In this document: piece after piece, positions 1 through 10,334 of the stretch | Layout of the letters: each line of letters starts with the position of its first letter | Position numbering within the stretch: position 1 is the first letter of the stretch | Assembly: GCA_021396245.1 (NCBI GenBank) | Contig: WNYE01000001.1 | Coordinates: 682,001 to 746,000 of the forward strand | DNA from: Sporothrix humicola | Lineage: Eukaryota > Ascomycota > Sordariomycetes > Ophiostomatales > Ophiostomataceae | Direction: 5' to 3' | Length of the DNA: 64,000 bases | Made by a program: the position numbers and the translations under genes | Notes under the pieces: generated by a model | What the model was told of the DNA's origin: nothing | The model's input: the letters and a program-made list of their open reading frames with translations, nothing else | Database searches by the model: none

Positions 1-1765
1 TGTGATGGCAATACGTCTCGATGGATGGCGTCGTGGTTGTGGGTGCTGTGTTGGATGCGCCCGTTGACGCGGTACAGGAAAAGAGACAGGGGGTGAATCT
101 AGGCGGGATAACGAGCGGCGGGCTGTAGACACAGTCGGACAGGCACCGGAACAGCCGATGGCCGGCAAAAAAGCACAGAATCGACACTACAGCCAGCACA
201 GCTCGCCAGCAGGTCGACAGAATTGATGTAAAACAATGTTCCGGCGATGGTATCGATGATGGATATCGCTGTAGAGCACCTGATCCGGATCGATGGATGG
301 TGACAAATAGGGACAGGGAGGTCGTTTTCCGGGTCGATTTGACGGCGAGAATAGGGGGCCTGTGAGGTGCTGCACGGCGAATCCGTGGTCGTCAGGGGAT
401 AGCCGCGACTCTGACGAGCAGAAATTAGCGATTTTGGGGTCGAAATCGATGGCGGCGATGGCGATGGCGATGGTCGTTGATGCCGGAATCTGGGCGCGTC
501 GTCGGTCTGGAGAAGGTGTGGGGTTGAGGCCGAGGGCGATACACCACATGGGCATGGTAAAATTCGCGAAACGGCTAGGGCGATGCGCGTTCAAGCCCCT
601 GTGGCTGGTGTGTCACGTGATTGTGTGGGAGACGTGACTGTGCAAGAGGTATACCGGTCGTTCTTGCCTAGCTTTTGCAGAGACTTGAGGTGATGTCATA
701 TTAGTTGGATGAAAAGATGCAAGAGCCTTTTTACTTGTCTTTTTTTACAAATCGCGCTTCTAGATACCAATGACCTGTCATATATATGAACCAAAGATGA
801 AGTTCTCGAGGTCTGTACCACGTTGTCAAGAGTGGGTCCAGCTGAGTTCACAACAGATGAACAGCAAGGCTCCACTTGACAACATCGAATTTGGAGTCCT
901 AAACCATCGACTCCATATCGATATCTCTTGTATCGGTATTTCGTGCTTACGATAAACCGAATATAGGGCAAGTCTGGAAAATAAAATTCAATAAAGACTA
1001 TCATGTAAACCTAAACATACAATAAGTCATCGAGATGAAGCTGCTTCACGCATCTTCACTCAAAAAAGAAAGAATAAAAAAACAGCCAACGACTTAAAAA
1101 GAAAGGTACGAAAAGAAAAAGAAAGCAAAAGGGCAGGCTCACGCCATGGCCCTTTTGTACACTGAAATTGGAGACATTCTATCGAGTTCCAGGCCGTTAC
1201 CTCCCGTTTTCCCGTTCCCTTTTTTGCCCGGTTCCAGTACCATTGCCCATCCCATTGTCCTTTTTGGTGGTCCCTCCCTGTATAAAATCCCTTTTTTCCC
1301 AGTGTCCCGTCGTTCACACAAATGCAAAATGAAGACATAAGAAAAATAGGAAAGGTCGACATGCCAAGAGAGAGAGGTAGAGACAGAAAGAGAAAGAAGA
1401 ATGAGGAGTTTGAGGAGAAAAGTGAGAAAAGTCGTGGGTCATAGGTCCGAGAGACAGAAAGAAATCTAGTTGAGAAGCCGAAAGGAAATACACGAAAAGC
1501 CAGACAGATGGAAACACACCGGAATAAAAATAACATGAAAGAAGAAGAATGAACATGAAAAGATGAAGAAAGTCAAGAAAAAAAAATAGAAAAAGAAAAC
1601 GCCTGAAATATGCTACAAAGGGGTATGGTGACGGCAAATGGTATAAAAATCCAAATACGCCTTCAGAAAGAATAAAATGAAGGCATGAAAAGAGAAAGAA
1701 GAAAGGAGAAAATGAAAGGTAGAAGATGCGAAGAGGGGAAGGGGAATGTTGGGTCGGCCGTCCCA
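1..1765. other. Non-coding left edge and 3' flank of KCS1
   Basis: No gene is supported here. Open frames at 187-594 (-) and 362-637 (+) are short, the minus-strand one starts with a TTG codon, and neither resembles a known family. From about 1060 to 1760 the plus strand is strongly purine-rich (runs of GAAAGA and AAAAA). The KCS1 transcript running out of 1766 would therefore have a pyrimidine-rich 3' region. The first 700 bases may belong to the flank of a gene to the left of the window. Confidence 0.5.
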
Positions 1766-4700
1766 TCACTCGCTGACATCGCCTGCATCGTCCCAGTCGT
1801 CAAGGTCAAGGTCGCCATCCACATTACGGAGCTGCCATGCAAGACCCATCTCGGACCGCACCTCGCGCTGGATCTGCGTCAGGTACCGCTGCAGAGACTT
1901 GAGGCCGTGCATGAAACCACGGTCGACATCTGAAGGATGCTGCGGTGGGCAGGGCCGATCCTTGGCCATATCAGCCTCGGTCACGCTGTTGGCAAAGTCG
2001 GCCATTTTGAAATCGATCTCGCACTTGTCACGGCGGCGCTGGCGGCGGCGGCGCATAATCTCGTCGCGGACAGAGTCTTCGTTGTCGGTAGCAAAGTCGG
2101 TCGTCGAGTCTTCGATAGCGGTGTCCTCACCGCCCGTAATCATGCCACTGCCGTCGTCCTTGCTGGTCTGGTCGCCGTCGTAGAAAACAAGAAGACTAGC
2201 TGCATAGAAGCGGTAGCCACGGAGACGACGCACAATGTTCTCGAGCTGCCGGAGCTTCTCGAGCATGGTAGGGATGTGACGAAGGATGCTCGAGAGGTCG
2301 GAGCCGTCGTACAAGAACTCGCGCAGGACGTTCTTGAACTCTTGTCCCGCCTTAACGTTGCGGCCAAAGTACTTGTCGTGGTAGACATACGACTCCAGAG
2401 AAGCATTCCATACCTGCATGCCACAAATACGCACACCAAGCTCGCGCGAGGTGGTGTTAGCACACTTGCGCTGCTGCGATATCTGCTTCTTGGGGCTGGC
2501 ATCGACTCCGTACTGCCGTGTACCCATCTTGAGGTCCATGATGCACGGCCGCTTCATGCCCGCAGTGAGATCTTCCAGAAGCAAGAAGTACTCTTGGCGG
2601 GAGCCGGACTGTGTCTGGGCCTCCTTGGGGTTGATGGGGCGTGGGACCTTGCGAAACTCGGACGGGCTCGTGCCCATAGTCAAGGCTGTCGAGTTGCCAA
2701 GGAACGGCGCAGGATCTTGCACAGGTGTCGTCTCGGTGGGTGCATCGGCCTCGATCTGGTGTGACAGGTTGCTGAAGCCATGGCTGTGCTTCTGAGGGTT
2801 CTTGATGTCCATGGCAGAGATCGTGCTATGATCCTTAGCCCTCTCGTCAGCTGCAGCAGGTGGCGGGGTTCCACTCGAACGATTTGCGAAATGGTCCTCG
2901 AAGGTAGCCAGGGCCATTGGGGCGTTGAAGGAGGATCGACTGGTGTTGGTCGTCGTGTTCGTGGTAGTCATATCGTCAATATCGCCCTTGTAAACAGCCT
3001 CATCTGCTCCCTCGTAGTACTTGAGATCACCACGGGGGTCAGTGACGTTCTTGGGCTTGCGGCGCAAACCTGTGCCGGAGTAGCGCCGTCTGCGCTGTTG
3101 GGGACGCAGCTGGTCAACAAAGTTCTGTGCCTCGGGCGCACTAGTGCCGGTCACATCCTTTGGACTCTCAGCGTCGTCAACAACGGCCTCTTCGCCAAGA
3201 GACTTCACAGCAGGACCCATATCGCTCTGTGTGACCATCATGGAAGCAGTGGGCGTAAGAAGATCCGACTTGAAGGGGCTCGCGAACCGATCCTCTTGAG
3301 CTTCCCTAGCACTCGCACGCCGCTCACGTTCAGTGACCAGCGTCGATTCGGAGTTCGACGAGCGTAGGACGTGCTGTTGCAGCATCTTACGCGGGACAGC
3401 GCGCGCCGTCTTGCCCTTCTGATACTTTTGCACATCCACAGGCTGCTTGAGGAACGCATCGTTAAACACCTCGTTCCGCAAACGCTTGTTGACCAGTGTG
3501 GCACCCCAGCTGTTGAGGTGGCGGCCTTCAAGGGTAGGACGGGTCGTCGTTGTGCGCGAGGGGGGCTCCGAGATGACAAAGTCGTGCTGGTCCACGGCTC
3601 CAACTGCCCGCTGCAAATGCTCCCTGAGCAAGTTACTCTCGGCGGCATTTGCAGAGTAAGACCCACGTGGCGTGTTGTTTGCAGATGGTTGGAGAAGGTG
3701 GCGAGGGAGGATGTGCTGGTTGTCGATGAAGGTCACGGTCGGGACCTGTGTCTGCGATTGCTGGATGGACTGGCTGATGATTCTGGTCGCTGCGGGTGCG
3801 GAGGGTCGATCCAAGGCCGATTTGGATGCATCATCGCGAACAGCCGAAGACGAATCGGCGGTGCTGCCCTTGATAACAGCGTTGAGTTCACCTTGGCCAA
3901 TTTGCTTGCGCTCGGCGGCAGCCACGTCATCCTTCTTCATTGTCGACTTGCGCCGGGGCTTCTTGTGGAACGTCACATTCAAAACTCCAATGTATCTATT
4001 GCATGTAAGTAGCCGTCCGTGATAGGTTGTTGGAAGAGAGGTGAGGGAGGAAAGCGAAGAAAGTAATAAAGTAAACAAGAAAACAAAGCAAACATACCTA
4101 GGCAAAAACGGCAAAAGATCCCGATGGTACCGCTCGATCCGCTCGTAGAACTCGTTCTCACGGTTGGTCAACTGCTTACACACGGCACGCTTGGAGAATC
4201 GCCACAGGGTGGTATGGCCGCCGACCTGGTGTTTGTACGGGATCAACTCGATAGCATCGCGCGGCTGGCTGGGTTCAGGTTCGACGTCGAGATCGGGTTC
4301 CTCAAAGTATTGTGACATGGGGCGTGAGGGTAGTTCCACAGCAGTTTCTGCGCTGTCAGAAACGACCGGTTCAGGTTCGTCGTTTGGTGTCACAGGGTGG
4401 GAAGCAATGCGCGCAGCGTACTGCTGGTCGCTATGGGACATCTGGCGGCGGATCTTATTGCCGAAGTCTGGCGAGATATCTGAGGAGGGTGCAGGCGCTT
4501 GGCGAACCACTTCAGGCTCGTTCGTCGTGCTACCGCTGCGCCATGTGGTGAACGTGTCCCTGGTGGGTTGACGTGAACTGGTGGAGGCAGCAGCGGCGGC
4601 GGCGGCAGCGGCGATGGCTGCAGTCGGCGTGCTCCCCATTGGCGGAGTCTCTGAGCCCTCCTCCATGCTCTGGTGTGGCACGAACATGGCAGATATCTTT

Positions 4701-5644
4701 TCTTCGCCAGAATCGTCACAGTCCTCAGCAGCCACCGCCGTATCGGCGCTCCCGTCCGACTTGTCGACTGATTCCCGGCGGCCATTGGCACGTCGCTTTG
4801 TCAAAGAGGCAATGACATTGCGTGATTCAGTATCGGTGTCGTCGGTGGAGGAGTGTGTCGCACGCGATCGTAATGCAGAGCCCGGCTGCTTCGAGATCGG
4901 AATCGGAATAGGTGCTCGTTCGTTTGAGGTGCCGGAAGTCTGTGCCGAGGGCGTTGGTGAAGCCGGAGAGCGGTCCGAGCGTCCTACACCGTCAAAATGA
5001 TCGCGCGCTGTCTTGCCTTCTCGAGAGCCGGGTTCATTTCCGAAATATTCTCGGGACGAGGAGCGGTCTGCGCTGGGAGATTGGACCGAAAAGAACAGGG
5101 GTTGGTTGGGCCGCGAGTTGGGTTTGTTGGAAGAGTTTGAGGGCTTGGCGTCGCGCAAAACAACAACAAAATCGGAGGTCGTGGGATAGTCGTCGGTGGT
5201 GGATGAGGAGGAGGCGGAAGCATTGGAGGTGTTGGAGAGTTGCTGCAGCCGGCGAGGGGAGGGCTTGGGAGTAGAGGGTTCCATGGTGGCGAGAGGAGTC
5301 GTCGAGAGATTTGTCGTCTGCTCGGCGTCTTCGGCGGATTCTGTGTATGTTAGGGGGTTCAGTCCGTCTTGGAAAGCCGCGGTCTGTGACTGTGGCGGCA
5401 GCGGCAGGGACTGTGAGGCAACGGGCGTCTTGGTGTTGGCATCGCGGTCGGTGTCGACGGTGTCGAGATCCAGATCGAGATGGCCTGCTGGCTCGTCAAA
5501 GGACGGGTGCCGGTCGTGGCCCTGGTGGCTGTTTCCGTTGCTGCCGTCGCTAATGTTCAAGCCGCCAGCACCGAATGCGTCGTGAGCATTGCCGCCGACA
5601 CTGCTGCTTGTGCCGTGGTCGGTCGGGCGGTGTTCCGCTGCCAT
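1766..5644 (-). CDS. Inositol hexakisphosphate kinase (IP6K), Kcs1 family
   Basis: Predicted 1258-aa kinase that phosphorylates InsP6 to 5-InsP7, an inositol pyrophosphate signal for phosphate homeostasis, vacuole and stress responses. The IPK-family domain fills the C-terminal third. PCIMDLKMG (the PxxxDxKxG motif) lies near residue 995, YRFYAASLLVFYDGD (SLL-type motif) near 1115, and IDFKMADFANS (metal-binding DFA/DFxN-type end motif) near 1175. The N-terminal 500 residues are Ser/Thr-rich and look disordered, with a poly-Ala run. A 102-nt intron (4097-3996, GTATGT...AATAG) restores the conserved PRYIGVLNV stretch at the start of the kinase domain. It is a multiple of three without a stop, so the frame stays open if it is read through. 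The open frame extends 25 codons upstream to a TTG at 5719. The first ATG is at 5644, and a stop lies upstream of the TTG, so 5644 is chosen unless an unseen 5' exon exists. Length is close to yeast Kcs1 (about 1050 aa). Confidence 0.93.
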   Translation of the reverse strand: MAAEHRPTDHGTSSSVGGNAHDAFGAGGLNISDGSNGNSHQGHDRHPSFDEPAGHLDLDLDTVDTDRDANTKTPVASQSLPLPPQSQTAAFQDGLNPLTYTESAEDAEQTTNLSTTPLATMEPSTPKPSPRRLQQLSNTSNASASSSSTTDDYPTTSDFVVVLRDAKPSNSSNKPNSRPNQPLFFSVQSPSADRSSSREYFGNEPGSREGKTARDHFDGVGRSDRSPASPTPSAQTSGTSNERAPIPIPISKQPGSALRSRATHSSTDDTDTESRNVIASLTKRRANGRRESVDKSDGSADTAVAAEDCDDSGEEKISAMFVPHQSMEEGSETPPMGSTPTAAIAAAAAAAAASTSSRQPTRDTFTTWRSGSTTNEPEVVRQAPAPSSDISPDFGNKIRRQMSHSDQQYAARIASHPVTPNDEPEPVVSDSAETAVELPSRPMSQYFEEPDLDVEPEPSQPRDAIELIPYKHQVGGHTTLWRFSKRAVCKQLTNRENEFYERIERYHRDLLPFLPRYVCFVFLFTLLLSSLSSLTSLPTTYHGRLLTCNRYIGVLNVTFHKKPRRKSTMKKDDVAAAERKQIGQGELNAVIKGSTADSSSAVRDDASKSALDRPSAPAATRIISQSIQQSQTQVPTVTFIDNQHILPRHLLQPSANNTPRGSYSANAAESNLLREHLQRAVGAVDQHDFVISEPPSRTTTTRPTLEGRHLNSWGATLVNKRLRNEVFNDAFLKQPVDVQKYQKGKTARAVPRKMLQQHVLRSSNSESTLVTERERRASAREAQEDRFASPFKSDLLTPTASMMVTQSDMGPAVKSLGEEAVVDDAESPKDVTGTSAPEAQNFVDQLRPQQRRRRYSGTGLRRKPKNVTDPRGDLKYYEGADEAVYKGDIDDMTTTNTTTNTSRSSFNAPMALATFEDHFANRSSGTPPPAAADERAKDHSTISAMDIKNPQKHSHGFSNLSHQIEADAPTETTPVQDPAPFLGNSTALTMGTSPSEFRKVPRPINPKEAQTQSGSRQEYFLLLEDLTAGMKRPCIMDLKMGTRQYGVDASPKKQISQQRKCANTTSRELGVRICGMQVWNASLESYVYHDKYFGRNVKAGQEFKNVLREFLYDGSDLSSILRHIPTMLEKLRQLENIVRRLRGYRFYAASLLVFYDGDQTSKDDGSGMITGGEDTAIEDSTTDFATDNEDSVRDEIMRRRRQRRRDKCEIDFKMADFANSVTEADMAKDRPCPPQHPSDVDRGFMHGLKSLQRYLTQIQREVRSEMGLAWQLRNVDGDLDLDDWDDAGDVSE

Positions 5645-8600
5645 CGGAGTCTGCTGCGAACTGGCCGTCCCGAACGAATTCGAAAGTGGCAAAGTTGGCA
5701 GGTTTTCAGCAGCAGACAATAGGAGAGACCGAAAGCACCCTCATGGAGTGTCTGTCAATGGCTCGCTGCTGGGTAGGGAGAGCGGGAGAGTGACGAAAGA
5801 GACAGGGGAAGAGATAGGCGAGAAGGGAAGAAAAGACCGGACGGGGAGAGGCGAAAAGCAGAGGATAAGGAGAGAAAGAAGGGAAATGGAACAAAATAAA
5901 AACAAAATAAATTCCCCTGGTGCTGGACAGCAAAATACGCTTAAGTTTACAGGAAAAGAACAATCGCTGCGTGGTGGACGGGAGTTGGAGGAATGGCCGT
6001 CTTTTTGGATCGTGGAAATGTCGACGAACTGAAGCGGCGATTTGTAGATGGCGAAAATGGAAATGGATTGGGGAGAGAAGTGCAATGTTGACGAAGGAGG
6101 GGTGAGAAAAACAAGTGCAAGTGAACAAGGCAGGTGCAAGGGTGCGGTAATCGGAAAACGGTATGGAGTGCTGCGGTGGGATTGGGCGGCGCTGGGGGGC
6201 AAGAAAAACAAGGGAAACGGCGACCGCTGCTGCGGAGTAGAACCGTGCTAGCGTGCTGGTAGAAGCCTGCAGGAAGGAGCGAAGCGGCAGCCCAAAGATC
6301 CCAAAGAGCCCAAAATGCCTGCGGGCCACCGCCTCGTCAGTGAGTTTCGGTAGTCGTTACGTAACGTAGCACGTGGGTCTAGTGGACATCTGATTGCTGG
6401 CAGTGGTGGCCAACAGGCACAAGGAATGCCAGCACCTGCCTTGTCTGCTTTTCTTTTTCTCACAAGTCAGGGCAGGAGCAGACGGAGGCCAAGGTCATTG
6501 AACGGAGGACAAAACGAAGCAAGTGCAACTACGGAGTGCATACGGAGTGCGACGTTTCGTTCTTACTGCAAGTGCTTGTGAGATAAGTGCAAGTGCGACG
6601 CACTTACCTCATTAGCTGGGTTGGTGACGGTGCGCATGGAAGGCGCAAACATGCAGCGACTGTGCAACGCTCGATCAGTTTGACAAAACGGAGCAGGAGT
6701 GACCCGGTGTAGGTGAGGACAAAGGGCCTTCTTTCCTCTTCTTTGGTCTTTCTCCCTGCGCCTCTCCCTCTCTCCTTCCGCATCGCACAGTCGCAGGCCT
6801 CTTGCTTTGTGCGAAACCGGCAGGAACGTTGGCTCCGTTGGCCGTATCTCGTTGGCGCCTTCCCAGCTTCCCCAGGTATTGTGCGCGAGCGCAGCTGCAG
6901 CTGATAAGCCGGGTGGAGGAAAGAAGTGAAACTAGCAACTGCGCGAGGTCAAGTGACGTTCCGCACAGGGCCCTCTTTCCCTTTCCCCCTTTTCCTCCTC
7001 CTTCCACTTGGATATTCTCCTCTTTCTGTCTCCTCTCTCTCCGCAGTGGAAGTGGACCGCTGTGTTTGTTTGGGAACGGTACAGCAAATACGCAAACACA
7101 GAAGGCACATGTGTTGGCTATTGTATGGGTCGCTCCTTTTCTTTGGACGGATAACAATCCATATGACCGTTTTGGGCAATCAAAAGCCCAACCAACAAGG
7201 GTCAACTAAATAACGGAAAGTAAACTCTGAAAATAACCGTTGACCGCTCCCAAAACGTCCACCAACGTTATCAAGGGACAAAAACAACAGGACATGGGTC
7301 AGATAAGAAACAATAACAAAGCAAAAGATTACAGTATTTTTGTCCACAACTTTGGTGTATCTTTGAGACAGGGAAGACAGAGAAGACGGAGGGTCTTGGC
7401 ACACAAAACCCTACTTTTTCCCTGGCTGTAGCAATCTTTGCGCTAGATGGCGCGATCACGTGTTTGGCTAGCGCCGGTTGCTCTGTAATCCGTCATCGTC
7501 CCAAACAGGCATCGCTCGTTTTCTTCCCCAGTCATAACAGATGAAAGCCAAAGTCGAAAGCCAATGACAGGCCAATTGGCAGCCACCATCGTCTCATTGC
7601 CTCCCGAAAGCACGCATCACTGGCGTTGTGCGGCCCGTCTGGCCTAGGACCACATCGTGGAAAACGCATGGACGGTGCGTTCTCTGAACAATTCGATGCG
7701 ATACGGTGCCATTCTTTTGGTCTTTTCTATCTTATTATTTCTCCCTCAACAATTGCAACAATTGCCTCAACTGGTCGGCCCGCGACAGGCGCCCTGCCAT
7801 TGACAATCGCCAATTGGCCACTGGCGCAACCGATACGAGGAATCAATGCTGATTCAAAAGCAAACGGGGAACAAGAAAATGGCATCTCTTCTTCGAGATG
7901 ATCCTCCTTTCTCAATTAGGAACAGGGGCAAAGGGAAGAAGGCCCCAGCCGTCGTGCAGCAGCGCCAAAACCGTGCATTAGAGACAGGCAAGGCAAAACG
8001 GCCAGCTCAGTAACAACACAGGACAGCCCAGCGAGCGAAGACCAATCAAGCCGGAACGTGCACACGGGCTTCATCCCGTCTTGTCCACGACAACAACGAC
8101 AAACCGCCGCCATGGCACAAGCCGAACCCTAGACCCGTCTATGCCGCAGAAAGAAGTGTGAAATACAGTAAGATGGCACTCAGTAGTGATGTCTTACATT
8201 TCGTTTCCTCTTTTTTGTGCGCACTGATCTACCACGGAATCCTTTGTTCGTCGAGCTTTCCCCAGTTTCCAAGAGCTTTCATCACGGGTGATCAATCAAT
8301 TCAGGGAGGCATAATTTTGTGCCTTTGCTCTCTATTCTGCTATTGTCGTCTGCTCGCTTGTCGTTTTCTTCCGTTATCAGACGTCGGCAGCGAGATCTGT
8401 GCCGTCCTCTCAGAAATGCCGTCCTTATCGCATTTCTTCATCCCGTGCAGCACAGAATATCTCCTGATTATAGCATCCAAACATATGAGAGAACGTCTCA
8501 ACACAATTTTGCTCCCGCTTTTTCGTTTTTAAGAAGATTGTCGTACCTAACAGCAGGGCATACATCGTCCACTGCCAGCCATCCTCTTGTCGACAGATTT

Positions 8601-9575
8601 ATCCCGCATCGTCCTCGAGGCGGTGACATCGGCCTTGGTATGCATCAGGCTGATGCATCGAGCCTACTCTTGCACCCGTACTCGACTTGCCGTGTCCTAC
8701 GCGGCCTCGGGGTTTCTCAACACTCCTTGCATCTCTCTGTCTATCATTTATCACAAAAAAGAAAGTCACTTTGACCGCCCCGTCCCGGGCAAGCGTTTAA
8801 CATTTCCCAGTACCTGCTCTGTCGTAAATCCTCGGGTAAGAATGGACTAAATACCAAACAGGGGGCAGGTCGTGATGTGCCGTTTGCACCATGCACATTT
8901 TGACATGGCCTTGGATCCTTTGCTTTTCTTTTCCTCCGTTTTCTTTTTTTCTTTCCAGTAGCATCCGATTGGATGTCAAGCAAGGACTTGCAATATGTCT
9001 GAGAAATCTCTGAATACCAGTCCCAACAAATGCGAAACTCTGTCTGTTTCTTCGGCATTGTTTATTTCTTTTCTCGTCATCTTCCCTTCACCGCCGCGTT
9101 TGTTATTGAATCCCCCTTTTCTCGCCTTTTTCTACCGTCCAAGGAGAGCTCCTATTTTCACCATGTGCACGCAGTTGCGTCACCTCAGTAGGGATATCAA
9201 AGCAACCACCCGGCGAAAGCCAAGAGTCAGCAAAGGAGCAAGAAATCAATCAAACCGGATTGGTAGCAATAAAGAAAGACCACACAGAAACAAAACGAAA
9301 ATAGCAAATACTGTATGCAGTATGAGTACGCCCCGGTGTGCCCGATGGAGACACCGTGGCAAGCGATCCGTCTTCCCCGGTGAATACATGTTGAGTACCT
9401 GGTGAATACCTGGAAAATAGTCAAACGGAATAAGGGTCATTTTCAACGTCTGGAATGACCGGAGCATGCAAGCAGCCTATCTTGTGTCACCATCTCTGCT
9501 TGTGCTCGTTTTGTTTTGATGTGTAGACTATCCAAATGCCAAAATAGCAGACGCCCAATGATAATGTCAAATACT
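5645..9575. other. Gene-poor intergenic region upstream of KCS1
   Basis: About 3.9 kb without a supportable gene. The first 280 bases upstream of KCS1 are purine-rich on the plus strand, so the KCS1 leader would be pyrimidine-rich, as is common in fungal promoters. A CACGTGGG element lies at 6369-6376. At 6531-6552 a short tandem of TACGGAGTGC units is visible, followed by several GCAAGTGC copies up to about 6600. The remaining frames (for example 6675-7205 minus, 8319-8774 plus) are low-complexity, begin with poor or non-ATG codons, and show no family resemblance. Confidence 0.5.
6369..6376. promoter_or_regulatory. CACGTGGG E-box upstream of KCS1
   Basis: The octamer CACGTGGG matches the high-affinity Pho4/NUC-1 type bHLH site and lies about 725 bp upstream of the KCS1 ATG. 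One octamer can occur by chance. The assignment rests on the match plus the known link between Kcs1 inositol pyrophosphates and the phosphate pathway. Confidence 0.3.
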
Positions 9576-9835
9576 AAATACTGAGTATGGTCGTCGGTGA
9601 AGGCCAAAGTCTACTAGGAACTGTCACGGGCTGCACGTGGGTGACAATCGGCACTTTGACGCGCCAACGCCCACCTTGTGTCCTGAGTAAGATCGCTTCT
9701 AACAACAGTAGACCTGGTAGGCTAGGGGCTAAATAGGGGTAGACCAATCTCTCCAACGACGGCTGGAACGCCAATCTACAACGTGCTCTTCTATTTTGGA
9801 AGATCAAAGCTTCTAGAAGGTCACGAGGTGGAATA
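9576..9835 (-). mobile_element. Possible degraded LTR-like retroelement relic
   Basis: Read on the minus strand, this block holds a 77-codon open frame (LLLLEAILLRTQG-like segment) and a stretch beginning TGTTGTTAGAAGCG. That stretch has the look of the 5' end of a Copia-type fungal LTR, with a CTATTTAG stretch nearby. I could not find a matching partner LTR, a convincing target-site duplication, a primer-binding site or any pol motif. The block is followed directly by an A+T-rich stretch. This is pattern resemblance only. Confidence 0.2.
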
Positions 9836-10334
9836 AATGTAAATATTCAGTTTGTTGTCGTTGTTTTAATATATTGTTGGATTTTAACGATCTTTGTTTA
9901 TTGGGTTGCCGATTTCCTGTATTCTTTTATATTAATTATTAAAGAAAACAAAAGTGACAAAATTAAATCAATGGGGGTTTTTCTTTTGGAAAACAAAAAA
10001 AGAAAACTCAATTAAAATAGACACAAATTCTCGCAATAAATAAAAAACAAAAACAAAAATGAAATAAAACTTTATATCTAATTTGAACACGTTAATGAAA
10101 TACACGCAGCCTAATGTCTACTACTGATATTCATCCCAAACAGAAGCATCACACGGTTCAACAACAGATTTGGGACGAATCTCGAATTGATACTGTAGAA
10201 AGTGTCTTTCGGTATGAATTTGATGTCGTATATTGAATAAAATGCAGCCTGGATAATGCCCCTGAAAATAATACGCCGTTCCCTGATGATATTATGATGT
10301 CCCATTGGCGTATGATCCGTTCCCCTCTCTGTAT
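9836..10334. other. A+T-rich 3' flank of the 10335-13007 gene
   Basis: By eye roughly three quarters A+T over 9840-10110, much higher than its surroundings, with poly-A and poly-T runs and no open frame of note. It lies immediately downstream of the stop codon of the minus-strand gene at 10335, so part may be its 3' UTR and terminator region. Mutated (RIP-like) repeat DNA is an alternative. Confidence 0.4.

Noticed and set aside
5706..6329. A 207-codon frame upstream of KCS1 as an extra 5' exon
   Set aside because: It is in a different frame from KCS1 and ends before the KCS1 start region. No splice pair joining it to KCS1 was convincing, and its composition is that of a pyrimidine-rich leader.
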